From: Amycolatopsis sp. CA-126428
GTDB taxonomy: Bacteria > Actinomycetota > Actinomycetes > Mycobacteriales > Pseudonocardiaceae
Length of the DNA stretch: 38,114 bases
NCBI RefSeq assembly: GCF_002904335.1
Contig: NZ_PPHF01000151.1
Coordinates: forward strand, 1-38,114
Direction of reading: 5' to 3'
The notes under the pieces were generated by a model, which saw only the letters and a list, made by a program, of their open reading frames with translations, was not told the DNA's origin and made no database searches. Below are positions 23,422 to 33,989 of this stretch, in pieces. The stretch's first letter is position 1, and each line of letters begins with the position of its first letter. A program made the translations under genes and the position numbers.

Positions 23422-25383
23422 ACGACCGAGCCGGTGGAACGCGACTCCCCCGCCGGAATCGCCGCCGAGCACGACGAGGAACGCCCGGCGCGGAAGCTGC
23501 CCCGGGTGCCGGACCGCGTCGTCTACTTCGTCGCTCTCGCCGTCGCGGTCCTGGTGCTCAAGCAGGTGTTCTTCCCGTTCGCCAAGGGCAACCAGTTCTT
23601 CCTCGTCCTCTTCCTCGGCGTGACGCTGCCGCTGGTGTTCCTCTGCTACCGCCCGCGGCTGCGTGGCCGCGACAACCCGGGCTGGACCGACTGGGCGCTG
23701 GCCGTCGCCGCCCTGGCCGTCGGCCTGTACCCCGTCCTCGTCGGCTACGACGACTTCCTGAACCGCCAGGGCATCCTGTCGCCGCTGGACATCGTGGCCG
23801 GCGCGCTGCTGCTGGTGCTGATCCTCGAAGCCACCCGCCGCACCACGGGGCTGGTGCTGCCGATCGTCTGCCTGCTGTTCCTCGCCTACGCCTACTACGG
23901 CGGCTTCCTCCCGCAGAACTGGGGCATCGCCCACGCCGGCGTCGACTTCAGCCAGATCGTCAACGCGCTCTTCAACGACGCCAGCGGGTTCTACGGCACT
24001 CCCCTGGACGTCGCGGCGAGCTACATCGTGCTGTTCACCCTCTACGGCGCGGTGCTCAACGCTTCCGGCGCCGGGAAGTTCTTCGTGGACATCTCCTTCG
24101 CCGCGTTCCGCCGGTCGCGGACGGCGCCGGGCCGGACCACCGTGCTGTCGGGTTTCCTGCTCGGCACGGTGTCGGGTTCGGGCACGGCGACCGCGGTCAG
24201 TCTCGGCTCGATCACCTGGCCGATCCTGCGGAAAGCCCGGTACCCCAAGGAAAACGCGGGTGGCCTGCTGGCCGCGTCCGGCATCGGGGCCATCCTCTCG
24301 CCGCCGACGCTGGGCGCCGCGGCGTTCATCATCGCCGAGTACCTGCAGACGTCGTACCTGAAGGTGCTGATCTGGGCGACCGTCCCGACGCTGCTCTACT
24401 ACCTCGGCATCGTGTTCGCGATGGAGGCCGACGCGCGGCGCTTCAAGGCCGAAGCCGTCGACGTCCCGCACGAAGATCCGTGGAAGCTGTTGCGGCGCGG
24501 GGGTTATCACTTCCTGTCGCTGGGGATCATCGTCGTGTTCCTCGCCCTGGACATCCCGCCGTTCGCCGCGGTGGTCTACGCCACCGGCGTCGCCGCGCTG
24601 TTCGCGTTGCTCGCCCGGCGCCACGACGTGCGCGGGTGGGCGAAGGACATGGTCGACGCGCTGTCGGCCGGCGTCCGGGGCGCGCTGCCGGTGATCGCGG
24701 TGTGCGCGGCGGCCGGGGTGATCACCTCGACCATCACCAAGACCGGGCTGGGTCTCGAACTCGCCGACGCGCTGGTGGAACTGGCCGGCGCGCTCACCGA
24801 CAACGGCACGCTGGTCCTCATCCTGACCGTGCTGCTCTCGGCGATCGCCGTCGGCGTGCTGGGACTCGCCGTGCCGGTCACCGCCAGCTTCATCATCGCC
24901 TGGGTGGTGATCGGCCCCGCGCTGGAGACGCTCGGCGTCGCCGACGCCGAGCGCGCGATGTTCATCTTCTACTACGCCGTTTTGTCGGAGGTCACGCCGC
25001 CGACCGCGCTGGCGGCGGTGGCGTCGGCCGCGATCACCGGCGGCTCGGTGCTCGGCACCATGTGGCAGTGCTGGAAGTACACGCTCCCGGCGTTCCTGGT
25101 GCCGATCGCCTTCGTGCTGACCGACAACGGCGCCGCGCTGCTGCTGGAATCCGACTTGCTCACCGTGCTGTGGGTGACGGCGGTGTCCGCGCTCGCCGTC
25201 GCCGCGCTGGCGGTGGTCACCGGGGGCTGGCTCTTCGGGCCGGTCAGTGTCCCCGTCCGGCTGCTGTTCGTGCCCGCCGCTCTCTGCCTGCTCTACCTGG
25301 AGCCGGTGCCGATCGCGATCGGTGCCGCGTGCGGCGCCGCCGCCTTGCTCGCCCACGCCGTGATCAAGAGGAGGACAGCATGA
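23419..25383 (+). CDS. TRAP transporter fused 4TM/12TM permease (TAXI type)
   Basis: The protein has 654 residues and about 16-18 membrane helices. It combines the small and large TRAP permease units in one chain, the form that works with TAXI-family binding proteins. Typical DctM-like segments include LLGTVSGSGTATAVSLGSIT (about 250-270) and FYYAVLSEVTPPTALAAVAS (about 515-535). It imports a substrate using a sodium or proton gradient; organic acids such as glutamate or 2-oxoglutarate-like compounds are known for related systems, but nothing here fixes it. The GTG start overlaps a small hairpin. The stop overlaps the ATG of the binding protein gene as ATGA. Confidence 0.92.
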   Translation: MTTEPVERDSPAGIAAEHDEERPARKLPRVPDRVVYFVALAVAVLVLKQVFFPFAKGNQFFLVLFLGVTLPLVFLCYRPRLRGRDNPGWTDWALAVAALAVGLYPVLVGYDDFLNRQGILSPLDIVAGALLLVLILEATRRTTGLVLPIVCLLFLAYAYYGGFLPQNWGIAHAGVDFSQIVNALFNDASGFYGTPLDVAASYIVLFTLYGAVLNASGAGKFFVDISFAAFRRSRTAPGRTTVLSGFLLGTVSGSGTATAVSLGSITWPILRKARYPKENAGGLLAASGIGAILSPPTLGAAAFIIAEYLQTSYLKVLIWATVPTLLYYLGIVFAMEADARRFKAEAVDVPHEDPWKLLRRGGYHFLSLGIIVVFLALDIPPFAAVVYATGVAALFALLARRHDVRGWAKDMVDALSAGVRGALPVIAVCAAAGVITSTITKTGLGLELADALVELAGALTDNGTLVLILTVLLSAIAVGVLGLAVPVTASFIIAWVVIGPALETLGVADAERAMFIFYYAVLSEVTPPTALAAVASAAITGGSVLGTMWQCWKYTLPAFLVPIAFVLTDNGAALLLESDLLTVLWVTAVSALAVAALAVVTGGWLFGPVSVPVRLLFVPAALCLLYLEPVPIAIGAACGAAALLAHAVIKRRTA

Positions 25384-26357
25384 AACGCGCCGTCGCCGCC
25401 GCCGCGGTACTCGCTCTGGCCGTCACCGGCTGCGGCGGGAAACAGCAGACCGACCAGGCCGCCCCCGGCGGTGCGACGCAGTCCTGCGAAGCAGGTGAAG
25501 GCCGCATCACCATCGCCACCGGCAACAGCGGCGGCGTGTACTACGTGCTGGGCGGCGGGCTGGCCCAGCTGATCAGCAACAGCACGAAGCTGCGCGCGAC
25601 GGCCGCGGAGACCGGGGCGTCGGTGCAGAACATCCAGCAGCTGGTCGCCGGCAACTACGACGTCGCGTTCTCGCTGGCCGACACCGCGGCGGACGCGGTC
25701 AACGGCAAGGGCTCCTTCGACGGCAAGCCGCAGAAGATCCAGGCGCTGTCCCGGATCTACCCGAACTCGACGCAGGTGCTGGTGCGCGCGGACGCCGGGA
25801 TCGACAGCGTCGCGGACATGAAGGGCAAGCGGATCTCGACCGGCTCGCCGAAGTCCGGCACCGAGGTGATCGCGAACCGCCTCCTGCAGGCGGCCGGGCT
25901 CAAGCCCGACACCGACGTCCAGGCCCAGCGGCTGGACCTGGCCAAGACCGCGGACGGCATGAAGGCGGGCACCCTCGACGGGCTCGTCTGGTCCGGCGGG
26001 CTGCCGACCGCGCAGATCACCGACATCACCACGGCCATGAAGGACAAGGTGAACTTCCTCGACATCACGCCGCTACTGCCCGCGCTGAAGAAGGTCAACC
26101 CGGTCTACGACCAGGCCGTGATCCCGAAGGCGGCCTACGCGCAGCCCGCCGACGTGCCGACGGTGGTGGTGCCCAACCTCCTGCTGGTGCGCGAGGACTT
26201 CCCGGCGGGCAACGCGTGCGCGATCACGAAGCTGATCTTCGACAAGCAGGCGGAGCTGGCGAAGGTGCATCCGGCGGCGAAGGAGATCTCGCGGCAGCTG
26301 GCGACCCGGACCGACCCGGTGCCGCTGCACCCGGGCGCCAAACAAGCGCTGGGCTAG
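25380..26357 (+). CDS. TAXI-family TRAP transporter solute-binding lipoprotein
   Basis: The protein has 325 residues. A short signal ends in the lipobox AVTGC (Cys18), so it is probably a lipid-anchored protein on the outer face of the membrane. The TAXI features include ITIATGNSGGVYYVLGGGLA (about 42-61), a NIQQLVAGNYDVAFSLAD segment and KGKRISTGSPKSGTEVIANR. GAGGAGG lies five bases before the ATG. It is translationally coupled to the fused permease and supplies it with ligand. This pair is a complete TRAP system. It sits between pepA and the SUKH gene. Confidence 0.94.
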   Translation: MKRAVAAAAVLALAVTGCGGKQQTDQAAPGGATQSCEAGEGRITIATGNSGGVYYVLGGGLAQLISNSTKLRATAAETGASVQNIQQLVAGNYDVAFSLADTAADAVNGKGSFDGKPQKIQALSRIYPNSTQVLVRADAGIDSVADMKGKRISTGSPKSGTEVIANRLLQAAGLKPDTDVQAQRLDLAKTADGMKAGTLDGLVWSGGLPTAQITDITTAMKDKVNFLDITPLLPALKKVNPVYDQAVIPKAAYAQPADVPTVVVPNLLLVREDFPAGNACAITKLIFDKQAELAKVHPAAKEISRQLATRTDPVPLHPGAKQALG

Positions 26358-26367
26358 GGTCGGCGGG

Positions 26368-27324
26368 GTGCAGGACTACCTCGAAGCGGCGGTCCGCGAC
26401 GTCCTGACGGCGCCCGAGGCGCGCGTCGACGACCAGGTGGGTTACGCGGCCTTGCTGCTCGCGGTGTCCGGCGCCCTCGACGAAGCCGACCGGCTGGTCA
26501 CCCAGTGGCAGGCGCGGACGGAACGGCCGGTGGCCGCGCTGGCCGCGGACCCGGTGCGGGCCCGCGCGTGGGCGATGCTCTTCGAGGCTCGCGGCGCGCG
26601 GCCGGAATGGGCTGAGGGCATGCCGCCGCTCGACCTGGATCTCGAAGAGCGCAGGCACGCGGCTTTGCTGCGGAGGCCGGTTTCCGACCTCGAAGGCGTC
26701 CTCCCGCCGGGCCCGGTCGCCGAGGTGATCAAGCGGGTGGCGCCCTCGCGCCCAGATAGGGACCGCGCGGCACTCTCGGACGGAGATCTGGCTCGCTGGG
26801 CCGAGTCGGCGGGCCCGCACCCGGATGTCGCGGCCCTCGCGGCGACGCGGGCCCTCGCTCCGACGCTGGTCGCCGGTTCTGACCCGCTCGGACTGCGCGA
26901 GTGGGCGCCGACCTGCGCGGGAGCGCTGATCGCGGCACTGCACGAGCGATACCCGCCGGACCTCGGCACGTGGCCGGAGCTGATCGCGGAGATCTTGCGC
27001 CTGCGCGGCGGCACGGCACCACCTCCGGCGTCGGAGGCGGCGATCCGCTCGGCCGAGCTGCGGCTGGGCGCCGAGCTGCCCGCGGATGTCCGCGAGTTCC
27101 TGCGCACCTGCGACGGCCTGCCCGCGGACGTGGTCTTCCCGCGCCTGCTCGGCACGGCGGACCTGCGGGCCGAGGACGGTGTCGTGGTGCTGTCGGACCC
27201 GCCGGTGCTGCTGCTCTCCTCGGGACACGTGGTCGAGGTCGACCCGGTCCTCGGCACCACCGTCCACCCCTCGTTCCGCGCCGCGCTGGTCCGGCACGCC
27301 GCGCTGCTCGCCCAGGCCACGTAG
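26368..27324 (+). CDS. SUKH-type (SMI1/KNR4-like) domain protein with alpha-helical N-terminal region
   Basis: The protein has 318 residues. The last 100 or so (about 218-316) read as a SUKH/SMI1-KNR4 fold: AAIRSAELRLGAELPADVRE, FLRTCDGLPADVVFP, and LLLSSGHVVEVDPVLG near the end. The first 210 residues are helical, Ala/Arg-rich and of no recognised family. SUKH domains are known as immunity proteins against nuclease toxins in polymorphic toxin systems, but also occur in housekeeping genes. No toxin gene is adjacent, so the role is open. It starts with GTG 11 bases after the TAXI gene and may be in the same transcript. Confidence 0.7.
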   Translation: MQDYLEAAVRDVLTAPEARVDDQVGYAALLLAVSGALDEADRLVTQWQARTERPVAALAADPVRARAWAMLFEARGARPEWAEGMPPLDLDLEERRHAALLRRPVSDLEGVLPPGPVAEVIKRVAPSRPDRDRAALSDGDLARWAESAGPHPDVAALAATRALAPTLVAGSDPLGLREWAPTCAGALIAALHERYPPDLGTWPELIAEILRLRGGTAPPPASEAAIRSAELRLGAELPADVREFLRTCDGLPADVVFPRLLGTADLRAEDGVVVLSDPPVLLLSSGHVVEVDPVLGTTVHPSFRAALVRHAALLAQAT

Positions 27325-27334
27325 GTTGGACCGG

Positions 27335-27787
27335 GTGACCACTCTCACCGCGGAGCAGATCACCCGCGACAACGTCGCCGCCGCGTGCCAGCTGGCCGTC
27401 GAACCGCACCAGAAGGACTTCGTCGCGCCGGTCGCCGTCTCGCTCGCCGAGGCCTACACGCAGCCGGAAGTGGCCTGGCCGCGGCTGATCCTGCGGGACG
27501 GGGAACCGGTCGCCTTCGTCATGGGCGCGTTCGACCCGGACGCCGAGTTCGACTTCTTCCGCTGCGGGGTCTGGCGTCTCAACGTCGGCGCGGGCGTCCA
27601 GGGCCGCGGCTACGGCCGCTTCGCCGTCGAAACCGTCCTCGAAGAAGCTCGAAGACGCGGCCAAAAGACGGCGACCGTGCTCTGGCTCCCGGCCGAGGGC
27701 GGCCCGGAGGACTTCTACCTCAAGCTGGGCTTCCGCCCCACCGGGCAGACCCACCACGGCGAGGTCGTCGGCCGGATCGACCTCTAG
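27335..27787 (+). CDS. GNAT-family N-acetyltransferase
   Basis: The protein has 150 residues and the full GNAT fold. The acetyl-CoA pyrophosphate loop is VGAGVQGRGYGRFAVETVLE (about 86-105), preceded by FFRCGVWRLN and followed by EDFYLKLGFRPTGQ. It resembles BltD/SpeG-like diamine or spermidine acetyltransferases in layout. The substrate is not fixed. It starts with GTG 11 bases after the SUKH gene in the same direction, and its stop overlaps the convergent 111-aa gene by four bases. Confidence 0.88.
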   Translation: MTTLTAEQITRDNVAAACQLAVEPHQKDFVAPVAVSLAEAYTQPEVAWPRLILRDGEPVAFVMGAFDPDAEFDFFRCGVWRLNVGAGVQGRGYGRFAVETVLEEARRRGQKTATVLWLPAEGGPEDFYLKLGFRPTGQTHHGEVVGRIDL

Positions 27788-28119
27788 ACCTGGCCGCGCT
27801 TCTTCCGCTCGGTGTACTCGCGCATCCGCTTCGGGTACCCGACGCGCGCGACCTCGTACACCGGGATCGAGCGGCGGTGGCCGAACTGCTGCGCGGCCTC
27901 CAGGCTGCCGATGCGGCGGCGGGTCCACTCTCCGTCGTGGGCGATCAACACCACAGTGGTCTCGGTGACGTTGGTCTTCGGCTCCACGAACGCCTCGACA
28001 CCCCGCCGGGTGGCCACCCACTCCTCCAGGTGACGGGTGTCCTCGGTGCTGGCTTTCCGCAGCGTGCCGGCCCGCTGCCCACCCTTGGCCCGCCTGCGCA
28101 GCGAGTCGAAGAGACCCAC
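27784..28119 (-). CDS. Conserved actinobacterial hypothetical protein, 111 aa
   Basis: The product begins MGLFDSLRRRAKGGQRAGTL and ends in PKRMREYTERKKRGQV, with a basic start and end. It contains EEWVATRRGVEAFVEP, TVVLIAHDGEWTRRRI and PVYEVARVGYPKRM. It looks like a small cytoplasmic basic protein; I have seen similar sequences beside lpd in actinobacteria but know no function. The start at 28119 has GGAGGG eight bases upstream and is preferred to the in-frame GTG at 28128. It is divergent from lpd across a 191-base gap. Confidence 0.78.
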   Translation of the reverse strand: MGLFDSLRRRAKGGQRAGTLRKASTEDTRHLEEWVATRRGVEAFVEPKTNVTETTVVLIAHDGEWTRRRIGSLEAAQQFGHRRSIPVYEVARVGYPKRMREYTERKKRGQV

Positions 28120-28310
28120 CTCGACCACCCTCCCTCACGAGACTTCCGCCACTCATTATCCCGGACTCCGCGTGTGGTCGGCGTCGCACACCCGGCTAGC
28201 TCGCAGCCCCGTCCGGCGTAGTGACAAGATGGCGGGTGTCGCGCGCGCGGTTATACCGGGAACGGGCGACGACAGAGCATCACCCCACTGCTTGCCGAGG
28301 AGTTAATGAA

Positions 28311-29684
28311 GTGACCGACACCTCCGCCGACCTCGTGATCCTGGGAGGCGGATCGGGCGGCTACGCCGCGGCGTTCCGCGCGGCCGAGCTGGGCCTTTCC
28401 GTCACGCTGATCGAGAAGGACAAGCTGGGCGGGACGTGCCTCCACCGGGGCTGCATCCCGACCAAGGCCCTGCTCCACGCCGCCGAGGTCGCCGACGAGA
28501 CCCGGGAAGCCGAAGCGGTCGGCGTCAAGGCCGTCTTCGAGGGCATCGACATCGCCGGGGTCAACAAGTACAAGGACGGGATCGTCGCCCGCCTGTACAA
28601 GGGCCTGCAGGGCCTGGCCAAGGCGCACAAGGTGAACCTCGTCGAGGGCAGCGGCACGTTCGTCGGCGGCACGACCGTCGAGGTGGACGGCACCCGCTAC
28701 ACCGGCAAGAACGTCATCCTCGCCACCGGCTCGTACTCGCGCACGCTGCCCGGCCTGGAGCTCGGCGGCCGCATCATCGCCAGCGAGCAGGCCCTGGCCC
28801 TCGACTACGTCCCCAAGAAGGTCGTGGTCCTCGGCGGCGGCGTCATCGGCGTCGAGTTCGCCAGCGTGTGGGCCTCCTTCGGCGTCGACGTCACCATCGT
28901 CGAGGCCCTGCCGCGGCTGGTCCCGAACGAGGACGAGTTCGCGTCCAAGCAGCTCGAGCGCGCCTTCCGCCGCCGGAAGATCGCCTTCAAGACCGGGGTG
29001 AAGTTCACCGGCGCGAAGCAGGACGACAACGGCGTGAGCGTTTCGCTGGAGTCCGGCGAGACCATCGAGGCCGACCTGCTGCTGGTCGCCGTCGGCCGCG
29101 GGCCGAACTCGGCGGGCCACGGCTACGAGGAGGCCGGCGTCAAGATCGAGCGCGGCTTCGTCCTCACCGACGAGCGGCTGCGCACGAACCTGCCGAACGT
29201 CTACGCCGTCGGCGACATCGTCCCCGGCCTGCAGCTCGCGCACCGCGGCTTCCAGCAGGGCATCTTCGTCGCCGAGGAGATCGCCGGGGAGAACCCGCGC
29301 GTGATCGACGAGAGCGGCATCCCGCGGGTCACCTACTCGCACCCGGAGGTCGCGTCGGTCGGGCTGACCGAGTCGCAGGCGAAGGACAAGTACGGCTCGG
29401 ACGTCACGACGTTCACCTACGACCTGGGCGGCAACGGCAAGAGCCAGATCCTCAAGACCTCCGGCGGGGTCAAGCTGGTCAAGGCCCCGGACGGCCCGGT
29501 CGTCGGCGTGCACATGGTCGGCGACCGCGTCGGCGAGCTGATCGGCGAAGCGCAGCTGATCTACAGCTGGGAGGCTTTCCCCGAGGACGTCGCGCCGCTC
29601 ATCCACGCCCACCCGACCCAGACCGAGGCCCTCGGTGAAGCGTTCCTCGCCCTCGCGGGGAAGCCGCTGCACGTGCACAGCTGA
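28311..29684 (+). CDS. lpdA: Dihydrolipoyl dehydrogenase (E3)
   Basis: The protein has 457 residues and reoxidises dihydrolipoyl groups of 2-oxoacid dehydrogenase complexes using FAD and NAD. The FAD motif is LVILGGGSGGYAAAFRAAE, the redox disulfide C43-LHRG-C48 is in GGTCLHRGCIPTKALLH, and the NAD motif is VVVLGGGVIGVEFASV. The catalytic pair is H434-P with E439 in HAHPTQTEA. The GTG start at 28311 has AGGAG eight bases upstream. The E2 gene follows after a 55-base gap in the same direction, so the pair forms an operon. The symbol lpd or lpdA is used in related actinobacteria. Confidence 0.96.
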   Translation: MTDTSADLVILGGGSGGYAAAFRAAELGLSVTLIEKDKLGGTCLHRGCIPTKALLHAAEVADETREAEAVGVKAVFEGIDIAGVNKYKDGIVARLYKGLQGLAKAHKVNLVEGSGTFVGGTTVEVDGTRYTGKNVILATGSYSRTLPGLELGGRIIASEQALALDYVPKKVVVLGGGVIGVEFASVWASFGVDVTIVEALPRLVPNEDEFASKQLERAFRRRKIAFKTGVKFTGAKQDDNGVSVSLESGETIEADLLLVAVGRGPNSAGHGYEEAGVKIERGFVLTDERLRTNLPNVYAVGDIVPGLQLAHRGFQQGIFVAEEIAGENPRVIDESGIPRVTYSHPEVASVGLTESQAKDKYGSDVTTFTYDLGGNGKSQILKTSGGVKLVKAPDGPVVGVHMVGDRVGELIGEAQLIYSWEAFPEDVAPLIHAHPTQTEALGEAFLALAGKPLHVHS

Positions 29685-29739
29685 CGTCCCACCAGCAGAA
29701 TCCAGACCACGCAGAACTTGGAAGAGGAGTCAGCGAACG

Positions 29740-31530
<1,791 letters not shown>

Positions 31531-31534
31531 CCGC

Positions 31535-32470
31535 ATGACCGCGAAGGGCTCCGCACCAGCCGGTGGGGAGCCCTTCGCGGCGTTCCGGGCCTGGCTCGCC
31601 GGCCACCGCGGCGATGTTTCGGTGGTCGCCGAGGACGGCGCCGGGCGCCGGCTGAGCCACCTCCCGGACGTGCCGCGCGCCCTGGCCTCGACGATCAAGG
31701 TCGTCCCGCTGCTCGCCTACACGACAGCGGTGGCCGGCGGCCTCGACCCGGACGAGCCGGTCCGGGTCGGCGACTGGGACGCGTTCCACCCCTTCGACGG
31801 CGACGGCCCGCTCGGCGCCGGCGCGCACCACCGGGCCCTGACCGCCCTGGGCATCGCCTGCGACGAGTACGGCGTCGCCCGCGACCCGGAGCGGCTCGTC
31901 CCGCTGGACGCGATCGCCACGGCGATGATCTCCGTCAGCGACAACGCGGCCCCCGACTACCTCCGCGCCCGGCTCGGCGACGAGGCCCTGCGGGCGGCGG
32001 CGACGGACGGCGGCTGGCCGGACGCGGACCTCCGCTGGTTCTGCGGCGAAACCCTCCGCTCGCTCTTCCCCGGCGACCCGGACCTGACCGCGCGCTTCAC
32101 CGCCGATCCCGCGTTCCGGCGGGAGGTCCTCGACCGCGTCCGGGGCGAGCCGATCTCCGCCGAAGCGGAGTGGGCCTGGACACAGAAGACCGCCCAGGGC
32201 ACCGCGGCGCGGCTGTTCGCCTTCCACCGCCACCTCGCGACCGCGGACACTCCCGCCGCCGCGCTCGCGCGCCACAAGCTCGGCGGCGACCCGCTGTACA
32301 AGGGCGGGAGCCTGCCCCGCACCCGCGGCTTCGGCCTCTCCACGGACGGCGGCACCGTCGCGGTGTTGTTCACCGGCACGGACTTCCCCGACGTGCCGCT
32401 CCCCGGCCTGGGCCTGGCGATCCTGGCCGACCTTCCCACTTTCGCGCGAGACCTGGGCGTGCGGCGGTGA
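31535..32470 (+). CDS. Class A beta-lactamase-like serine hydrolase without signal peptide
   Basis: The protein has 311 residues. The class A motifs are present: S52-TI-K55 (ALASTIKVVPLLAY), S135-D136-N137 (SVSDNAAPDYL) and K256-G-G (YKGGSLP). No signal peptide is seen, so it is probably cytoplasmic, unusual for a lactamase. An obvious Glu166 equivalent was not found; a weak or different hydrolase activity is likely. This may be an esterase or a repurposed penicillin-binding fold. It starts four bases after the E2 stop, in the same transcript, and ends before the epimerase gene. No ribosome site is evident. Confidence 0.82.
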   Translation: MTAKGSAPAGGEPFAAFRAWLAGHRGDVSVVAEDGAGRRLSHLPDVPRALASTIKVVPLLAYTTAVAGGLDPDEPVRVGDWDAFHPFDGDGPLGAGAHHRALTALGIACDEYGVARDPERLVPLDAIATAMISVSDNAAPDYLRARLGDEALRAAATDGGWPDADLRWFCGETLRSLFPGDPDLTARFTADPAFRREVLDRVRGEPISAEAEWAWTQKTAQGTAARLFAFHRHLATADTPAAALARHKLGGDPLYKGGSLPRTRGFGLSTDGGTVAVLFTGTDFPDVPLPGLGLAILADLPTFARDLGVRR

Positions 32471-32493
32471 CTCCGATGGGCCACGATCGAACC

Positions 32494-33369
32494 ATGCGAG
32501 TACTGATCGCCGGAGCGAGTGGCTTGATCGGGTCGGCGCTGGGCGAACGCCTGCTGCGCGAAGGCCACGAGGTCCGCCGCCTGGTGCGGCGCGAAGCCCG
32601 CGAAGGCGGCGAATTCCGCTGGGACCCGCCGTCGGGCACCGTCGCGAGCGGCGCCTTCGAGGGGGTCGACGCCGTCGTGAACCTGGGCGGGCAGCGGCTG
32701 TTCCCCGGCCGGTGGAGCGCGATGCGCAAGCAGCAGCTCATCGACAGCCGGGTCGAGCCGACCGAGGTGCTCGCCGAAGCCGTGGCCGAACACGGCATCG
32801 GCGTGCTCGTCAACGCCTCCGCCGTCGGGTACTACGGCCACACCCACGAGTCCATTGTGGACGAGTCCGCGCCGCGCGGCCGGGGTTTCCTGGCCGAGCT
32901 GTGCGAAGGGTGGGAAGCGGCGACGGCCGCCGCCGGGGACGCGCGGGTCGTGAAGATCCGGACGGGGCTGGTCCTGTCCGCGAAGGGCGGGTTGTACGGC
33001 ACGCTGCGCCCGCTCTTCGCCCTGTGCCTGGGCGGGCGGCTCGGCGACGGCCGCCAGTACATGCCGTGGATCTCCCTCGAGGACGAGGTCGGCGCGATCG
33101 TCCACGTCCTGACGCACGACGACGTCTCCGGGCCGGTGAACCTGACCGGCCCGGCACCGGTGACCAACGCCGAGTTCACCCGGGCCGTCGGCCGCACGCT
33201 GCACCGGCCCGCGCCGTGGTGGGTGCCCGGGGTGGCGCTCAAGGCCGTGCTCGGCCAGGCCGGCGAGGAGATGGCGCTGTTCGGGCAGCGGGCCGTCCCG
33301 GCCGCGCTGGAGCGGTCGGGGTACGCGTTCCGGCACCGGACCCTGGACAGCGCGCTCGCCGCGGCATGA
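32494..33369 (+). CDS. TIGR01777-family NAD-dependent epimerase
   Basis: The protein has 291 residues. An extended SDR/epimerase Rossmann start (MRVLIAGASGLIGSALGERL) leads into NLGGQRLFPGRWSAMRKQQL and the typical segment VNASAVGYYGHTHESIVDES. The C-terminal DUF1731 region (HRPAPWWVPGVALKAVLG) completes the family. It matches Rv2216 in M. tuberculosis, between E2 and lipB. Substrate and reaction are unknown. An in-frame ATG at 32476 would add six residues; the start at 32494 begins the Rossmann strand directly. Its stop overlaps the PAP2 gene as ATGA. Confidence 0.9.
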   Translation: MRVLIAGASGLIGSALGERLLREGHEVRRLVRREAREGGEFRWDPPSGTVASGAFEGVDAVVNLGGQRLFPGRWSAMRKQQLIDSRVEPTEVLAEAVAEHGIGVLVNASAVGYYGHTHESIVDESAPRGRGFLAELCEGWEAATAAAGDARVVKIRTGLVLSAKGGLYGTLRPLFALCLGGRLGDGRQYMPWISLEDEVGAIVHVLTHDDVSGPVNLTGPAPVTNAEFTRAVGRTLHRPAPWWVPGVALKAVLGQAGEEMALFGQRAVPAALERSGYAFRHRTLDSALAAA

Positions 33370-33989
33370 GTGTCCGGCTGCAGCGCTGGCTGGTCGTGGG
33401 CCTGGTGTTCTCGGCCGCGTTCGTCCTGCTCGGGCTGAGCGTGGCGCGGCAGCCGCTGTCCCTCGACGTCGCGGTGTCGAAGGCTCTCCACGGCGTGTAC
33501 GCGGAGCCGCTCGGGCGGGTCGCGCAGGCCGGCAGCGACGTCCTCGGCCCGGTGCTCCCCTACGTCCTCGGCGTCGCGCTGCTGGCGCTGGCGCTGCGGC
33601 GGCGTGTGCACGTCGGCCTGTGCGTCCGGCTGGCCGTCGTGCTGCTGTTGTGCAGGCTGACCAGCTTGGTGTTCAAGCCGATCTTCCTGCGGGAACGCCC
33701 GCGCGACTACCCGGACCTGAGCTATCCGAGCGGGCACGTGGTGTCGGTGGCGAGCACCGGGTTCGTCCTGCTCCTGCTGTGCGCGTGGGTGTGGCCGCGG
33801 CTGGTCCGGCGCGTGGCGGCGGCCGTCGCGGTGGCGGTGGTGCTGTCGGCCGCCTGCCGTGTCGTGCTCGGCGTGCACTGGGTGACGGACACGATCGGCG
33901 CAGTACTGGCGGTGACCGGTGTCGGGCTGCTCTCAGCGTGTGCCTTGCGGCTGCTTCCGCCGGGTGACGGGCGTAGCCTCGACGGGTGA
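33366..33989 (+). CDS. PAP2-family membrane phosphatase
   Basis: The protein has 207 residues and about six membrane helices. The three phosphatidic acid phosphatase motifs are seen: KPIFLRERP, YPSGH and RVVLGVHWVTD. Such proteins dephosphorylate lipid phosphates such as undecaprenyl pyrophosphate or phosphatidate on the outer face of the membrane. The substrate is not fixed. Its ATG overlaps the epimerase stop (ATGA, 33366-33369) and its TGA overlaps the lipB GTG (GTGA, 33986-33989). The three genes are translationally linked. Confidence 0.92.
   Translation: MSVRLQRWLVVGLVFSAAFVLLGLSVARQPLSLDVAVSKALHGVYAEPLGRVAQAGSDVLGPVLPYVLGVALLALALRRRVHVGLCVRLAVVLLLCRLTSLVFKPIFLRERPRDYPDLSYPSGHVVSVASTGFVLLLLCAWVWPRLVRRVAAAVAVAVVLSAACRVVLGVHWVTDTIGAVLAVTGVGLLSACALRLLPPGDGRSLDG

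Noticed and set aside
23391..26357. Long plus-strand frame covering the TRAP permease and continuing into the TAXI gene
   Set aside because: Only its last part (25380 onward) is the true TAXI gene; the earlier part is the permease read in the wrong frame and shows no hydrophobic helices.
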